Part shown: positions 25,408-38,810 of the stretch, piece by piece
How the letters are laid out: every line of letters starts with the position of its first letter
How positions within the stretch are numbered: position 1 is the stretch's first letter
The notes under the pieces: generated by a model
Database searches by the model: none
Seen by the model: only the letters and a program-made list of their open reading frames with translations
What the model was told of the DNA's origin: nothing
Assembly (NCBI RefSeq): GCF_030272615.1
Contig: NC_081412.1
Span: 100,065,796 to 100,129,795 of the forward strand
From: Cryptomeria japonica
Lineage: Eukaryota; Streptophyta; Pinopsida; Cupressales; Cupressaceae
Reading direction: 5' to 3'
DNA: 64,000 nucleotides
Position numbers and translations under genes: made by a program

Positions 25408-26518
25408 ATGCCTGTAAACAATACAACTTAACAATTAAATAGATAATCAATGCAAAGTCATGATTTGTATGTGGAAAACCCGAAAAGTGAAAAGCCACGG
25501 TGGGAAGCCTACCCACAGTCAGATGATACTTCTGCATAAAGTATGTGTTACAATGAGGGGCCTGCACATGCAGGAAGGCACACTGCCTAGAGCGTACTGA
25601 TCATTACAAAAGATTCTCACTGACTATAGAGAGGCTACAACCATCTTAGGATAAATGGACAACAATCCAATAGATTGAACTGCCATAGATAGCATCTACC
25701 ATGCTTGATTATAGTCTTGGTTAAGCTCAATATCGTAGGCCTTTGAGCTCTTCCATAATCCCAATTTGATCACCTATGATTGACCAAGTCTCCTTCGCAT
25801 ATGATATTTCATTTTAAGACCATGAACACTTATTCCATTCCCATACCATGATCTACAATGAGATCTTACATCATTTTATACAAACACTAAGGCCTAAACT
25901 AATTAGGTCGACTACCTAAAAGATATTACAATAAGATCATTACATAAATCCATATTACAATGATATGCCATGTCGTCTTAAGACCAAAACAACAATAACT
26001 AATCCATAGATCATCTCAAAACATCCCAATAACATGTAGAGTACACGTTATCATGATATCGGTCCATAACCTAGATAGGTACCAAACCTATTTTGGGTCC
26101 ACAATGCTAAAGCAATGTCTTCAAGCAGTTGAAGCATGATCAATGAACATCTTCAGCAGCCTAAAATCCATGTAGAATTTGCACCAACACCAATTATGCA
26201 TCTTGTCAAGATTCCTTAGTGAGAGCTCTGCCGGTAAAGCCTTAAACTAGTGCTGGTAAGGGTTTACTAGAGTGTATGATAGCATCTGATTACCAAGTCA
26301 ATACCATCTAACCAAGACATGCTCCAGAAGCACGTACCACATGTAACCAATCACATTCCATAGATCCAAACATGTCAAAAGTGTCCAACAAATAGTCTCT
26401 TCTGTCGGTAACACTAGATCTTCTACCGGTAACCAAAACCTGTCTGTCGGTAATCAACCATAACAGCTAGTGTTGACATCAATGCAACACATAATCAATT
26501 CATCCAATAATGCCAACA

Positions 26519-29500
26519 AATATTTCTATTAGATTTGAGTGCGTATCCCATGAATTTCTAGCCCAAGCTCAGTGCCGCATATAGAAACCAACAAACTTGC
26601 CTTGATATGTTTAGAGAGACTATTGATGGGTTTTCTCTAGAATAAATTTATAAAAAATAATTATTTAATCATATACATTCCATCTAATGGTGGTGGATCA
26701 AATTATCTTAGATAAATATCCCTTGGAAGGAACTTTCAAGGCTTAAATTAAACCTCAATGGAGTTTCCTCTACTATAAAAATGCTAGTTCAAAAAGGCAA
26801 CTTCTCTTCACTTTTTTTGGGGATCGAGTAAAGTTATTTGTAAATGTTAATTTGCAATTATTCAATCCTTAGAATGCACTAAATCTCACATATAATTCTA
26901 GTATATCTTCTCTTCTTGTGGCTATTTCCATTCTTCTTCCACTCAAATTCATGTTCTTTTCTTTATGCTTTTTACATGTCATAATGATACTATTTTTTTT
27001 GTAGTTTTGATTGCCAAGTGATATTCTCCTTGACAAGTTAATTAGGTAAAACATTGTGTGACTTATTTATACTTTATGGGAATAGTATCTTACAACTATA
27101 TAATGATAATATTTACAAAATATTATGGTAGCATAAGTACATGAATAGACTTAGGGTTTTCCACACAAATTTTGCTTTCATGTGTTTGTTGTGCTTTGCG
27201 CTTTCATATTTCATAATTGAAGTAATAAGTTAATTGATGATTAAAGTTTGATAGATCAAAAGTAAAGTATTTTGAGGTCTATATTGATTCACCCCCCAAG
27301 TCTAGGGGTGCGCTCAACATCTTCTACATGTGTACACAACCTAGACAAAGAGTGTACACATCCATATGTACAACTATATAGATCTCATCCATACAAAGTT
27401 GTCTAGGCCATCCCAATAACCTACACTTTTTGCCTTTATAGTTAAAATATTCTTATTGTAGAAATATACACACTCTTATCATCTTAAGTGAGAAAAATTA
27501 GAGGTTGTGGTACCCCAAAGGTTTACTTGGAGTGGAGAGAAATATATTGAGTCCTCGTGAGATCTAACCACCCTTTGTAGTGTTTTAGTTTTCCTCTATA
27601 TTTCTATACAAAAATAGAGAGATATTTTTCATTAACATACTTTGATTAACAAAAAACCTTTTTCATATTTTTATTTTGATAATTTTCAATTTTTTTCCTT
27701 TTTTTCTACTTGGGATCCCTTAAACTTATTTCCTTTGTACTATTCCTTTAGCTCCTTTTTGTTAGTGATAGGATCATGAAGCATTAAAATAATAAAATAA
27801 AATGCAAAAATAGAATAGAAAAATTATACAAGAGACACAAAAAAATGAGTGGGCTACATCTCATGTAGCAAATAAAGGGATAAAACCTAAAGAACATCCA
27901 TTGAAACCTTCTCTTCACTCTCTCACAATATCGTCTCTTAGTCATAATGATTTTTCATAATGCATAGTTGTAATACAAAATCCACATAAAAGAGGGTTAT
28001 GTTCTAGGGAGAAAATAAACCAACTTTACTTCTACCGTTAGATTTTTAATCTAAAGATGAATGGTTGTGATGTCCCTTGCAATTAAAATTTCAGATCTAA
28101 TACCCTTAACCACTTCTTTATCTAAAATTTTCTATTCAATAAAAATGGGAAAATTGGGTAAAATAAAATAACCATCGATACACACTGAACTTGAGCCAAA
28201 TATTTATGAAACTTTTACAAAATGATATTAATAAAGTTTGAACATGAGATTACATCATATTTCTTGTTTAATATTGCTTCCAGCAACCATATGCTTTTTC
28301 TTCAACTTAACCCAAAACAAAGATAAAATTTTAAGCCAAACACACAAAACAAGAACTACTTCCAAGAAAACTAATCAAACTTCACTCCATATTTTCTATT
28401 CACGAAATACAAGAAAAATGATCAAAACTCACTCTAGATTTTTTATTGAAAAAGTACATGAAGAATAGATAGAAATAACAAAATATCCATGGCCTCAAGG
28501 CTTCCAACAAACTTATGCAAACTTAGAATACTTAGAAACCAAATTGTATCTTCACACCCTCACATGCAAGCCAAAATACTAAAAACTACTGACACTGCCA
28601 AATCTTTTAGCATAATGATAACCTTTGAATGAGATTATACTATGGTAATCCTTGACTCCCATTTTAGATTGCCTAGTAATCCTTTGACTTCAATAATTAG
28701 ATCATTTGAAAAATTTCAAACTCCCATTCCACAATCTCCTTCTCCATTGGTTTATTAGCCACTGAAGAAACAAGCAAAAAATTTGATAAAATTTGCAACA
28801 AAAATAATGAATCTTGGAGCCAAAACCAAACATATATGAAACCAATTTTGAAACTAAAATTGGGCATCGAAATCCCACTACTCAAAATAGAGGAAAATTG
28901 CATGTAATGACATAATCATTTTATTGTAGTTTCCATAAAGTCACAAGGTGTCAAAGATGCACAAATTTACCAAGGGAACTTTCCAAAAACCAACCGATGC
29001 TCCCCAAAAGAAGAAATTGCTAATTTAACATTGTTTTTGTGAGAATTTTGAATTTGTAATAGAAAACAAATATTAAATTAATATTATTTCCCAAAATGTC
29101 ATGTGATCTTGATTTACTATTTTGGGACAATGGGAACTTACAATTCTTAGCAAGTTTCTATTTTTGGAAAAATGGGGACATGGCAATGGTCCAAATTGAC
29201 TATGGCATTATAATATTTTACAAGGCAATTTATTTTAAAAAATCTACAAGAGTGCTACCATCACTAGATCTACTATTGACAAAAGTGCGGTGCAACCCTC
29301 CCCATGCCCCCTAATAGGATCTGGGATCCAAATATGACTAAAACAAATATGAAGATAATCAAGATCCTTTTCTAGCACTTTGTCAAATATTCCTTATGAG
29401 TGACTATTCTTTACCGAACTATCTAACCTTATACCTGACCAATGCAATTCCATACAACTAGAAATTAAAGGGAACCATTACACAAAAATGAAAGTGATTT

Positions 29501-30177
29501 AATGTTGGGCTTGGAAATAAAGCCAACTTAATTTTATTTGTTTATTTTTTTAAAGGGTGGCCAATTCACAAAGTGATTTTAAAATAGGATCAAAAGTAAC
29601 GATATTGGGCATGGGATACAAAGTGGTGATTTAAAAGCTCAATTTAAAAATAATATTAAAAATGACTTAGAAAATAAATATTAAGAGTAATATCTAATTA
29701 AAAGAATTTTAAAAGTCACTTTATTGTTATTATTGAGGGAAAAAGTGAAATAAAAGAGAAATTATTTTAGTTACCCAAAAAGTGCCTATAAAAGAAGGTT
29801 TTCTTGAGAAGAAGATTGATTCTTGGCATATTTTAGTTTTACAAATCCTAGTTTGGAGAAGTGAACAACTATTCATCCTTTTTCCATAAGAAGAAAACAT
29901 AAGAGAAAATTGTTTTCACGAATAAAATCCTACTTAGTTAGATCTTGGTAGATACATTCAAGATTCACTAGTTTGTTCAATATTTTTGGTTTTTGTGGTA
30001 ATTTTAGATGTAATATTTGAGTAAATTGTAACTTAGAATTTAAGGATTTATTGCATACAAATATTTGTGGATATTTGGTCATACTATGTAAAAAAGAAAA
30101 TATTTTGGGAGGATGTGGGGTTTTTGAAAGTAAGTGGTTTTACTAATGTGAAAACCTCTACATCAACAACTTTTTTT
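26519..30177. other. AT-rich stretch without a gene
   Basis: No supported coding region. The words TTCACCCCCC near 27288 are the reverse of the GGGGGGTGAA mark of the Copia LTRs, so an oppositely oriented LTR fragment may end near 27310 (weak). A good TATA box (CTATAAAAG, 29786-29794, plus strand) precedes a stretch like a retroelement leader and could mark another decayed LTR. Confidence 0.4.
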
Positions 30178-31406
30178 TATTAGACAGTTCAAATAACCGA
30201 AGGACAACTGAGAGGGGGGGCTGAATCATTTGTCACCAGATTACTAGATCCTTAAGCAATTAAAACTTTAATACTAAAACACATAAGATCAATACTGAAA
30301 TACATAAACCAATTACTGAAATAGCAGATATACCAATTAAGCACAAGCAACAACTAGAGAATAGTTACCATCCACATGACACCATGATTTGTACATGGAA
30401 AACCTGGTAAAGGGAAAAACCATGGTGGGAAGCCTACACACAGTTAGATAATACTTTTGCAGTAAATATGTGATTAAAAATTGAGGGGCTTGCACTTGTA
30501 GGAAGGCCAATAGCCTAGAGCACACTGCTCATTACAGAAGGAGTCTCACTGACTACATAGAAATCCAGACTAAAATCCGGAAGGAAGAATGAACTGCAAT
30601 AATAGCATCTCCTATGCCTAAATACAGTTCTGGTTAAACTCAATACCGTAGGACTTAATCCTCTACATAAACTTAACTTGATCACCTATGATTGACCAAA
30701 TCCTTTGCATGTGTTACATTATTCACTTCCATACCCTCCCAAGTGATTTACAATGAGATTATACACATATATATAAACCCTCGACCTTAAACAATTAGGT
30801 TGACCACCAGACAATAAAAAATATTACATAATTATAAAAAAATTCGGCTTGAGACCAAACAAATATCATCCAACCCATAAGGCATCCCAGAAACACATCG
30901 AGAAGACCAAACAACACGTTACATTAAGCTAGTTCATAACCTAGATAGCATAGAATAGCCACCAGACCTATAATAGGTCGCCATAAGCCAAATTAAACAC
31001 CACGAACAACTAGAACATGAACATGATAACCATCAACATCTTGAATCCTTACTAGAAGCCACACCAACACCACTTATGCATAGTATCAAAAGATCTTAAA
31101 CAAAGCTCTGTCAATGAAACCCTCACCGAATCAAAAAATGAGGCTTACCAGCATATAAGATAGCATCTGATCACCAAATCAATACTAACTGACTAAACAT
31201 ATATCTGAGTAGCATGAATAGCAGATATAAGCCAATTCCATAAGCTAAAACATACCAGAGTATACCGGATCAACATGAACATACCAACCAGAAACCAAAC
31301 ATCCTACTAGGACCAAAAGGATACCGGTAAACAACTAAAGCAACTAGTATTGATATCAATGACAAAACATCAATGCAACACAATCAATTCCTCCAAATTG
31401 CCAACA
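30178..31406 (-). repeat. Copia2 3' LTR (left)
   Basis: Aligns to 36016-37254 along its length. It ends GCCAACA on the plus strand, next to the polypurine tract. The outermost TG has become TA. Confidence 0.85.
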
Positions 31407-31421
31407 ATCTCCCCCTTTGGC
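31407..31421 (-). other. Copia2 polypurine tract
   Basis: The minus strand reads GCCAAAGGGGGAGAT, touching the 3' LTR; identical to that of Copia1. Confidence 0.8.
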
Positions 31422-31782
31422 ATTGATGGCAACACTAGATGTGAAAAACATCCAAGTGCCAAGAAATGCCAAACAAATATCCCACACAAGAATATAGCAA
31501 TGAAGTTCTGATCCATACTCTCCCTGTAGATGATATCACAGTTAAGTTCTGCAAATTTCTCCCCCTAGTTTATATATCTCCTTAAGTTTTTCACATGAAT
31601 ATATCTCCCCCTTTGACATCAATGCCAGAGATTTGACATAAATATCAAAGCAAAATCATAAACCACTGAATCACAAGACTAACTACTCCCCTTGAGTAGT
31701 AGCATCACCACATCAATCCAGAATGAATAATAGCTCTGATAATGCATACCATACTGATGCCAAATAACATTGAAATCAGTTT

Positions 31783-34700
31783 TCTATCGAAGGGGCAAAA
31801 ACCCTTAATCTGTCTTTGACGTACTCAAATGATTCTTTAGGCAAAGGTTTAGTGAAGATGTCTGCAATCTTCTCTTTAGTGTTCACATAAACCAATCTAA
31901 CTTCATTTTCTTCCACCTTCTCCTTCAAAAAGTTATACTTGATAGATATGTGTTGTCTTAGAGTGGAATACCAGATTCTTTGATATGTCTATAGCAATAG
32001 AGTTATCACAGTGAATAACTACCGGTTCATTGCAATGTACTTTTATGTCCTTTAACATTTGCTTCATCCATAGATCTTGTGTATAGTTAATAGAAGCAAG
32101 AACATACTCAACTTCAATAGTAGATAAGGAAGTACATGACTATTTCTTGTTGATCCATGAAATAAGTTTCTTTCTGGTCATCAACATCACCTACCCAATC
32201 TGCATATGTATATGCACATAAAGTAAAGTCATCATCTTTAGGATACCACAAACCATATTTAGATGTACCTTGTAAGTATCTAAAAATCCTTTTCACCACA
32301 CTCTCATGATTTTCTCTAGGATCATTTTGATATCTTGATGTAATGCAAACTGCATTCATTATATTCGGTCTAGTTTGAGTCAAATATAGTAGACCCCCAA
32401 TCATAGACTTGTATCTTGTAGGATTTATTGGTGCTGATTCATCTTTTTTTGTCAATTTCTCACTTGTAACCATAGGAGTACTAACCGGTTTAGAATTTTC
32501 CATACCAAATTTCTTCAACAACTCTCTAGCATACTTAGTTTGATAGATGAAAATACCTTTATCAGTTTGAGTAATTTGCAAACCTAAGAAAAATTTCATT
32601 TCCCCAATCATAGACATCTCAAATTCATTCTCCATATTGTTAGAAAATTCCATGCACAACTTATCGTCACCTCCAAAAATAATGTCATGAACAAAGACCT
32701 CAATAATCAGTATATCATCATCAATGACTTTATAATATAGATTACTGTCAGCATTACCTTTAGTGAAACCAAGTTTTAAAAGATATTTATCCAACCTTGC
32801 ATACCAAGCTCTGGGTTCCTGTTTCAATCCATATAAGGCTTTCCTTAACCTGCAATCCATGTTTTTATCATCTAAAAGTGAAAAGACATTAGGTTGTTCA
32901 ATATAAAGTTCCTCATCAAGATCCCCATTCAGAAAAGAACACTTAACATCCATCTGATTAACCTTATAGTTTTTATGTGCAGCATAGGCAAGAAATAATC
33001 TTACACCTTCAATCCTAGCTACAAGTGCAAAAGTTTCACTACAATCAATTCCTTCCTTCTGAGAATATCCTTTAAAAACTAATCTATATTTATTCCTCAT
33101 AACTTGTCCATCTTCATTTAATTTATTCCTAAAAACCCATTTAGTTCCAATAACATTCTTATTTTTAGGTCGGGGAACTAAAACCCATGTGTTATTCTTT
33201 TCTATCTGATCTAGTTCTTCTTCCATAGCTTTCATCCAACATTCATCTTTACATGCTTTAGTTACTGATACTGGTTCAACTTGAGAAATTAAACATGCCT
33301 CATCAGCTGACAATCTTCTTCTTGTCATCACTCGTTTGTTCTTATCCCTAATGATCTGATCTTCTGAATGATTCGACCTTACATACCTAGGAGTCTTCTG
33401 ACTCTCTGTTCCTCTTCCCTCATCTTCAATTACTGTAGAATTTTCTGATACTTTCAGAGTAAATGGTTTAGCATTCTGTTCCGGTAAAGGTATTACTAGT
33501 TCAGTTATGATTATTTCCACTGCCGGTTCTTGCTCATAAATTCTAATTTGACTTCTATTTTTCTCATCCACCTTGACATTAGCGCTCTCCACAATTGTCT
33601 GCAATCTTTTGTTATAACATCTATATTTTTTTCTATCATTATAATAACCAAGAAATATTCCTTCATCACATCTAGGATCAAACTTGCCAATGAAATCATC
33701 TCTCTTGATATAAAATTTACTACCAAATATTTTGAAGTACTTAATTGTTGGTGTATTGCCAAACCCTAACTCATAAGGTGTCTTATTAGTTTCTCCTTTG
33801 ATATGAACTTCATTGAATGTATAAATTGCTATGCTCACTTCTTCTCTCTAGTAGATATGAGGTAGATTAGCTTCCATCATCATGGTTCTAGCAGCATCCA
33901 AGATAGTTTTGTTCTTTCTTTCCACAACTCCATTTTGTTGAGGTATCCTGGGAGCAGAAAATTGTCTCTTTATGCCATGCTTCTCACAAAAGTTAATAAA
34001 CTCACCGGATGTGAATTCTCCACCATGATCTAACCTTAAGCACTTAATCTTCTCAGTTTCAACCTTAGCTTTAAATATTTTAAACTTTTCAAAAGCCTTA
34101 GGTTTTTCCCTTAGAAAAGTAACCCACATCATTCTAGAATAGTCATCAATGGTTATAAAATATCTATCACCTTCAAAACTTTTGATTCTAGCAGGACCAC
34201 ACAAATAAGTATGAATAAGATCAAGAACATCATTAGATTTGTCTTGTATACTCTTAAAAGAGGTTCTTACTTGTTTTCCCATTTGACATTCTTTACATAC
34301 CAGATTATAGGGCTTCACAATCTTATGTATATCTCTAACTGCCTTAGTTGAATTGATCTTTACCATGCAATAAAATTCACATGACATAGCCTTTTATGCC
34401 AAAGCCAACTCTCATCAATTTGTACAATCAAACATGTCTTCTCACCAGAATTTTTGAAATGAAATATATTACCTTTTGTCTAAGTACTGGTTGCAATCTC
34501 TAATCTAGATCTATTAATGATCTTGCATTTTCCATCCTTGAATTGTAATTGAAATCCCTTATCCACCAACTGTCCTATAATCAAAATATTATGCCTTAAA
34601 CCTTCAACATAATAACATTATCAATATTATGCTTACCATCTAATGATATAGTTCCTCTTCCTTTGATCATGCATGCTTTGTCATCTCCAAATCTAACTAG

Positions 34701-35958
34701 ACCGCCATCAAATTATTGCAAAGATAGAAACTTTCTTTTATCTCTCATTATATGATGTGAACATCCACTGTCTATTACCCATTCATCCTTATCTTCAATT
34801 TTAGCAGCAAGGGCCTTTACTTTAAGTAGATTCTCTTCCAATACTAGATCATGTTCCTTGATAGCCAGGAACACTCATTCCTTTCCGTTTCTTGAACCAC
34901 TAGCAGAGTCTTGTATTGGTTCATCATCAGAATCAGCCACACCTTCCTCATCCGTAAAGTAACATGATTTGTCTTTGTTTCTCCTGTACTTATGCTTGTT
35001 CTGATATCTAGGGTTAGGCTTAAAATATCTTCTAGCTCTTTCTTCAAATCTTGAATTCTTTTTTAGGACATCTAGATGAAAAATGACCTATCTTATTACA
35101 TGCAAAACATTTAAAGGGTGATTTTCCTTCATACTTACTTCCTACCGGTCCTTTCGGTACTCTTCTAGCAAATAGGGCTTCAAGTTGCTCAAATTATTAA
35201 TCTTCCCTCTTCATATCTTCCAATTCCTTTTCATACAAAGCTTTCCAATCTTGCTTTCCGGTTGATGATGTAAATGCATGAAAAGAAGGTTCAGACTTCA
35301 TAGCTCCAGAAGGTCCAAATTCTTCAAGCTCAAAAGAAGATAATTTTGTAGCCAAGGTATCCCTATTGACAAAAGTATTAGCCATTGTTCTCAATTCATT
35401 AATTGTAGTAGCCTTTATCTTATAAGCCGGTGGTAAAGCTCTCAAAACTTTAGAATCTATTTCATCTTCACTCAGAGATCCACCACAACATTGAATTCCC
35501 ATAACAATTTCATTTACCCTTTCCATAAATGCAGTAATCCTTTCATCTTCTTCCATCTTTAAATTTTCATATCTCACCCGATAACCATCAAGTTTAGCAA
35601 TCTTAACAGTAGGGTCACCTTCATTTAGAGTCTCCAACTTGTCCCATATATCTTTTGCAGTTGATTTGTCAGTCAATCCCATTATTTGCTGATCAGAAAG
35701 TGCACACAAGAGGGCTTCTCTAGCTCTACAATCATTCTCAAGATCCTTATCCAAGTTTATCGGAGGACAATTTCCAGATGCTGGATTAAAAGGACTAACC
35801 CCTTTCTTTGTGATCTCCCAAATTTCCTTACCAAGACATCTCAGATGAGTCTCCGTTCTAATCTTCCATACTTTGTAATTTGTTCCATCAAGCCTAGGAA
35901 TTTCTCTTTAAAAGGTAGCTATAGATGAACTAGATGAACTTGAACTGTTAGACACCAT
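31783..35958 (-). pseudogene. Copia2 gag-pol polyprotein, frameshifted and catalytically dead
   Basis: The start is set by an ATG at 35958 (MVSNSSSSSSS), which leads, after a TAA at 35908-35910, into REIPRLDGTNY, the classic Copia gag start. Gag runs in frame to 35197. The zinc knuckle CFACNKIGHFSSRC lies near 35110-35070 and the protease DSGCSHH near 34765. Integrase is at 34387-33848, then a TAG at 33848 in place of a Trp (TGG) codon. Integrase end, reverse transcriptase and the start of RNase H are at 33838-32114. RNase H finishes in another frame down to 31783. Two catalytic Asp residues are replaced: HTYLCGP in integrase (expected HTDLCGP) and FVHDIIF in reverse transcriptase (expected VDD). 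The protein could not work even without stops and frameshifts. Confidence 0.92.
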
Positions 35959-35996
35959 AGGATCTTCCTCAAGCGGTTAAGCTTTTGTAGAGAGGA

Positions 35997-36013
35997 CCGG
36001 AGCTTTGATACCA
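35997..36013 (-). other. Copia2 primer-binding site
   Basis: The minus strand reads TGGTATCAAAGCTCCGG, two bases inside the 5' LTR end, again fitting initiator methionine tRNA. Confidence 0.83.
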
Positions 36014-36015
36014 AT

Positions 36016-37254
36016 TGTTAGACAATTCAAATAATCGGAGGACAATTGAGAGGGGGAGGTGAATAATTTGTCACTAGATTACCAGAACCTTAAGCAATTA
36101 AAACTTTAATACCAAAACACAAGATCAATACCGGAATAAATAAACCAATTACCGAAATAACAGATATACCAATTAAACACAAGTAACAGCTAGATAATAG
36201 TTACCATCCACATGACACCAAGATTTGTACGTGGAAAACTCGGTAAAGAGAAAAACCACGGTGGGAAGCCTTCCCATAGTCAGATAATACTTCTGCAGTA
36301 AGTATGTGACTAAAAATTGAAGGGCCTGCACTTGCAAAAAGACCAACAGCCTAGAGCATACTGCTCATTACAAAAGGAGTCTCATTGACTACATAGAAAT
36401 CCAGACTATAATCCGAAAGGAGGAATGAACTGCAATATTAGCATCTCCTATGCCTTAATACAGTTCCGGTTAAGCTCAATACCGGAGGATTTAATCCTCT
36501 TACATAAACCCAATTCGAAAACCTATGATCGACTAAATCCTCTACATGAATGATTATTATATTATTCGCTTGCATACCCTCCATCATGATTCACAAATGA
36601 GATTATACACATATATATACAAACCCTCGACCTTAAACAATTAGGTCGGCCACCAGACAATAAAACCTATTACATAATTTTAAAACATGTTGGCCTGAGA
36701 CCAAACAAATATCATCCAACCCATAAGGCATCCTAGAAACACATCGAGAAGACCAAACAACATGTTACATTAAGTCGGTCCATAACCTCGATATCACAGA
36801 ATAGCCACCGGACCTATAATAGGTTGCCATCAGACAAATGAAACACCATGAACAACTAGAACATGAACATGATAACCATCAACATCCTGAATCCTTACTA
36901 GAAGCCACACCAACACCGCTTATGCATAGTATCAAAAGATCTTCAACAAAGCTCTATCAGTGAAACCCTCACCGAATCAACAAACTAGGCTTACCAACAT
37001 ATAAGATAGCATCAGATCACCAAATCAATACCAACTGACTTAACATATATCTGAGTAGCATGAATAGCAGATCTAAGACGATTCCATAAACTAAAACATA
37101 CTGGAGTATATCGGATCAACATGAACATACCAACCAAAAACCAAACATCCTACTGGGACCAAAAGGATACCGGTAAACAACCAAAGCAACTAGTGTTGAC
37201 ATCAATGACAAAACATCAATGCAACACATAATCAATTCCTCCAAATTGTCAACA
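36016..37254 (-). repeat. Copia2 5' LTR (right)
   Basis: Begins TGTTAGAC and ends TCAACA on the plus strand. It shares the GGAAAAC and AAAACCACGGTGGGAAGCC block with the solo LTR and with the left LTR. Confidence 0.87.
36611..36620 (-). promoter_or_regulatory. TATA-like box in Copia2 5' LTR
   Basis: The minus strand reads GTATATATAT, positioned about 0.6 kb before the LTR end in sense orientation; also present in the left LTR near 30771. Confidence 0.4.
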
Positions 37255-38810
37255 GTTTGTTGGATGTGGTGTTGAAATTAAGAGTTATTATTAATTTAGC
37301 AAATGCAATAGTAAGCATAAATATATATACAATAGTGTTGTTTAGAATTTGAAGGCACAAATAAGTACAATTACATCTACATCTTTAGGAGCATTTATAA
37401 TCACACCAACATTATCTATAGTCAAGTAAAGCTTCATTTTGAGGTTTTTTTTTGTTTTTTTAGTATAGTATTAATTTTCAATTTTATATTAGCATGTATC
37501 AGTAATCCTTGACATGAAATTTGTATTATAAATTTTATACTAGAAAAGGTTGCATTATTCAATTATTTATAAAATTATTTATTCATGACAAATATTTGTC
37601 AAAATTCCTTTGAAAATAAAAGATAGTGTGACTATTCCACAATATAATACTAAAAAATGTTGAATGGTTTTATTTTCCACCAAATATTTGAATAAAATTC
37701 TTTTGAGTTGAAATTCAAAAAATCAAAAGCATTTTTAAAATTACTTAACCCATTTTAGATTAGACATCTACTTTGTAAGCATTATAGTATCTAGATTTAA
37801 GTAGGAAACTCAAAGAAAATTGTTGGTTCGTTGTAAAAAAATTGTTCTACTTTTGTGGAACAATCCACTATGATTGCTTATTATTCCTCAATTTCCTTAG
37901 TTGTCTTTATAGATTTAGTTTGGGATGGTTATATAGATGATAGAAAATGGACTAGCAATTAAAATTTTCAACTTGAATTAGGCCCCCATTACAAGGAGAA
38001 AAACATAAACAATTACATAGAGAAGCAAATGAAGTATGAAAGGAAATAATTTAGATTCAAAATCTTATATTAGTGCTTACAATGGCACAATTTTTTGCTA
38101 CTAATTTATCACCTAATTTATAACATGTATAATTTTTCCATAGTCCATGAAATTTTGATATAATCTTTTGGGATGTAAAATTGCGTATAATTAGTTCTTA
38201 TTTCAATGCGTCAAATCACACTCTGTGATCCTTCATTAAGAAGAGAAAAATGAAGTAGATTGTAGATTTGAGACCTTATAAAGGTTGAGGGTCAAAGTGA
38301 GTGCAATTAAAAACTAAATAGTAATTTAAAGATTAAATTAAATTAAAATTAAAATAATATGTAAAAGGAAGATTGAGGAAAGACAAAAAAACAAAAACAA
38401 AAAATAACTTAAAAGGTTGAAGAACAAGAACCACATAATAGAAAAAATAGAAAATAAAGAAAAAATAACTCAATACAATAGGTAAAGAAAAAGGATCAAA
38501 ATAATAAGAGAAAAAAGAAAAATTAAAACAAGAAAATAACAAAACCAAATATAACTAACAGTTACACCTTGATGTGTAATGGGTATGCCAAACAGGTGTG
38601 GAAGATCAATTAGAGGAAATTTCATTGATGGGTATTCCATTTAGAAAATAATGTTGTTTGTGCAACAAAGGTCTCAATGGGGAAGGGACAGCCTCAAATC
38701 CACTTTTTATTCACTTACAAGGATCCAATCATAATAATAATAAAAAATCCTTTGAATTAGGAAGATAATCAAGTTCCATTACCAATAGGCTCATGTTATG
38801 TTTGCAATCA
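37255..38810. other. AT-rich stretch without a gene
   Basis: No domain, terminal repeat or supported frame. It contains A-rich stretches such as 38330-38560 that give an artefactual Phe-rich minus frame. Confidence 0.45.

Larger units (their letters stand above)
17538..26518 (-). mobile_element. Solo Copia-type LTR, split by nested Copia1
   Basis: The segments 17538-17671 and 25370-26518 together make one LTR of about 1.2 kb, starting TGTTAGG and ending GCCAACA. It is flanked by AATAT on both sides (17533-17537 and 26519-26523), a clean 5-bp target duplication. It has no internal region of its own, so it is a solo LTR left by LTR-LTR recombination. Its sequence follows the Copia2 LTR: the G-run with GGTGAATCA near the start, the GGAAAACC and CCACGGTGGGAAGCC block, and the end around AACACATAATCAATTC. 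It belongs to the same or a sister family in the same orientation. Copia1 later inserted about 134 bp from its start. Confidence 0.85.
30178..37254 (-). mobile_element. Copia2: full-length but degenerate Ty1/Copia retrotransposon
   Basis: LTRs of about 1.23 kb (30178-31406 and 36016-37254) flank a minus-strand interior with initiator-Met-type primer site, gag, protease, integrase, reverse transcriptase, RNase H and polypurine tract. The LTRs differ at about one base in ten by eye, so it is older than Copia1. Its LTR matches the solo LTR family at 17538-26518. The left end reads TATTAGAC where TGTTAGAC is expected. No 5-bp target duplication is visible (TTTTT left, GTTTG right). Confidence 0.9.

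Noticed and set aside
27284-27312. TTCACCCCCC phrase as the end of a reverse-oriented Copia LTR
   Set aside because: Only a short G-run mark matches; I could not find a second end or interior.
29786-29794. TATA box suggesting a cellular promoter
   Set aside because: No downstream frame or splice pattern supports a gene; a decayed LTR is as likely.
30173-37259. TTTTT/GTTTG as the Copia2 target duplication
   Set aside because: Only three of five bases match, within a T run.
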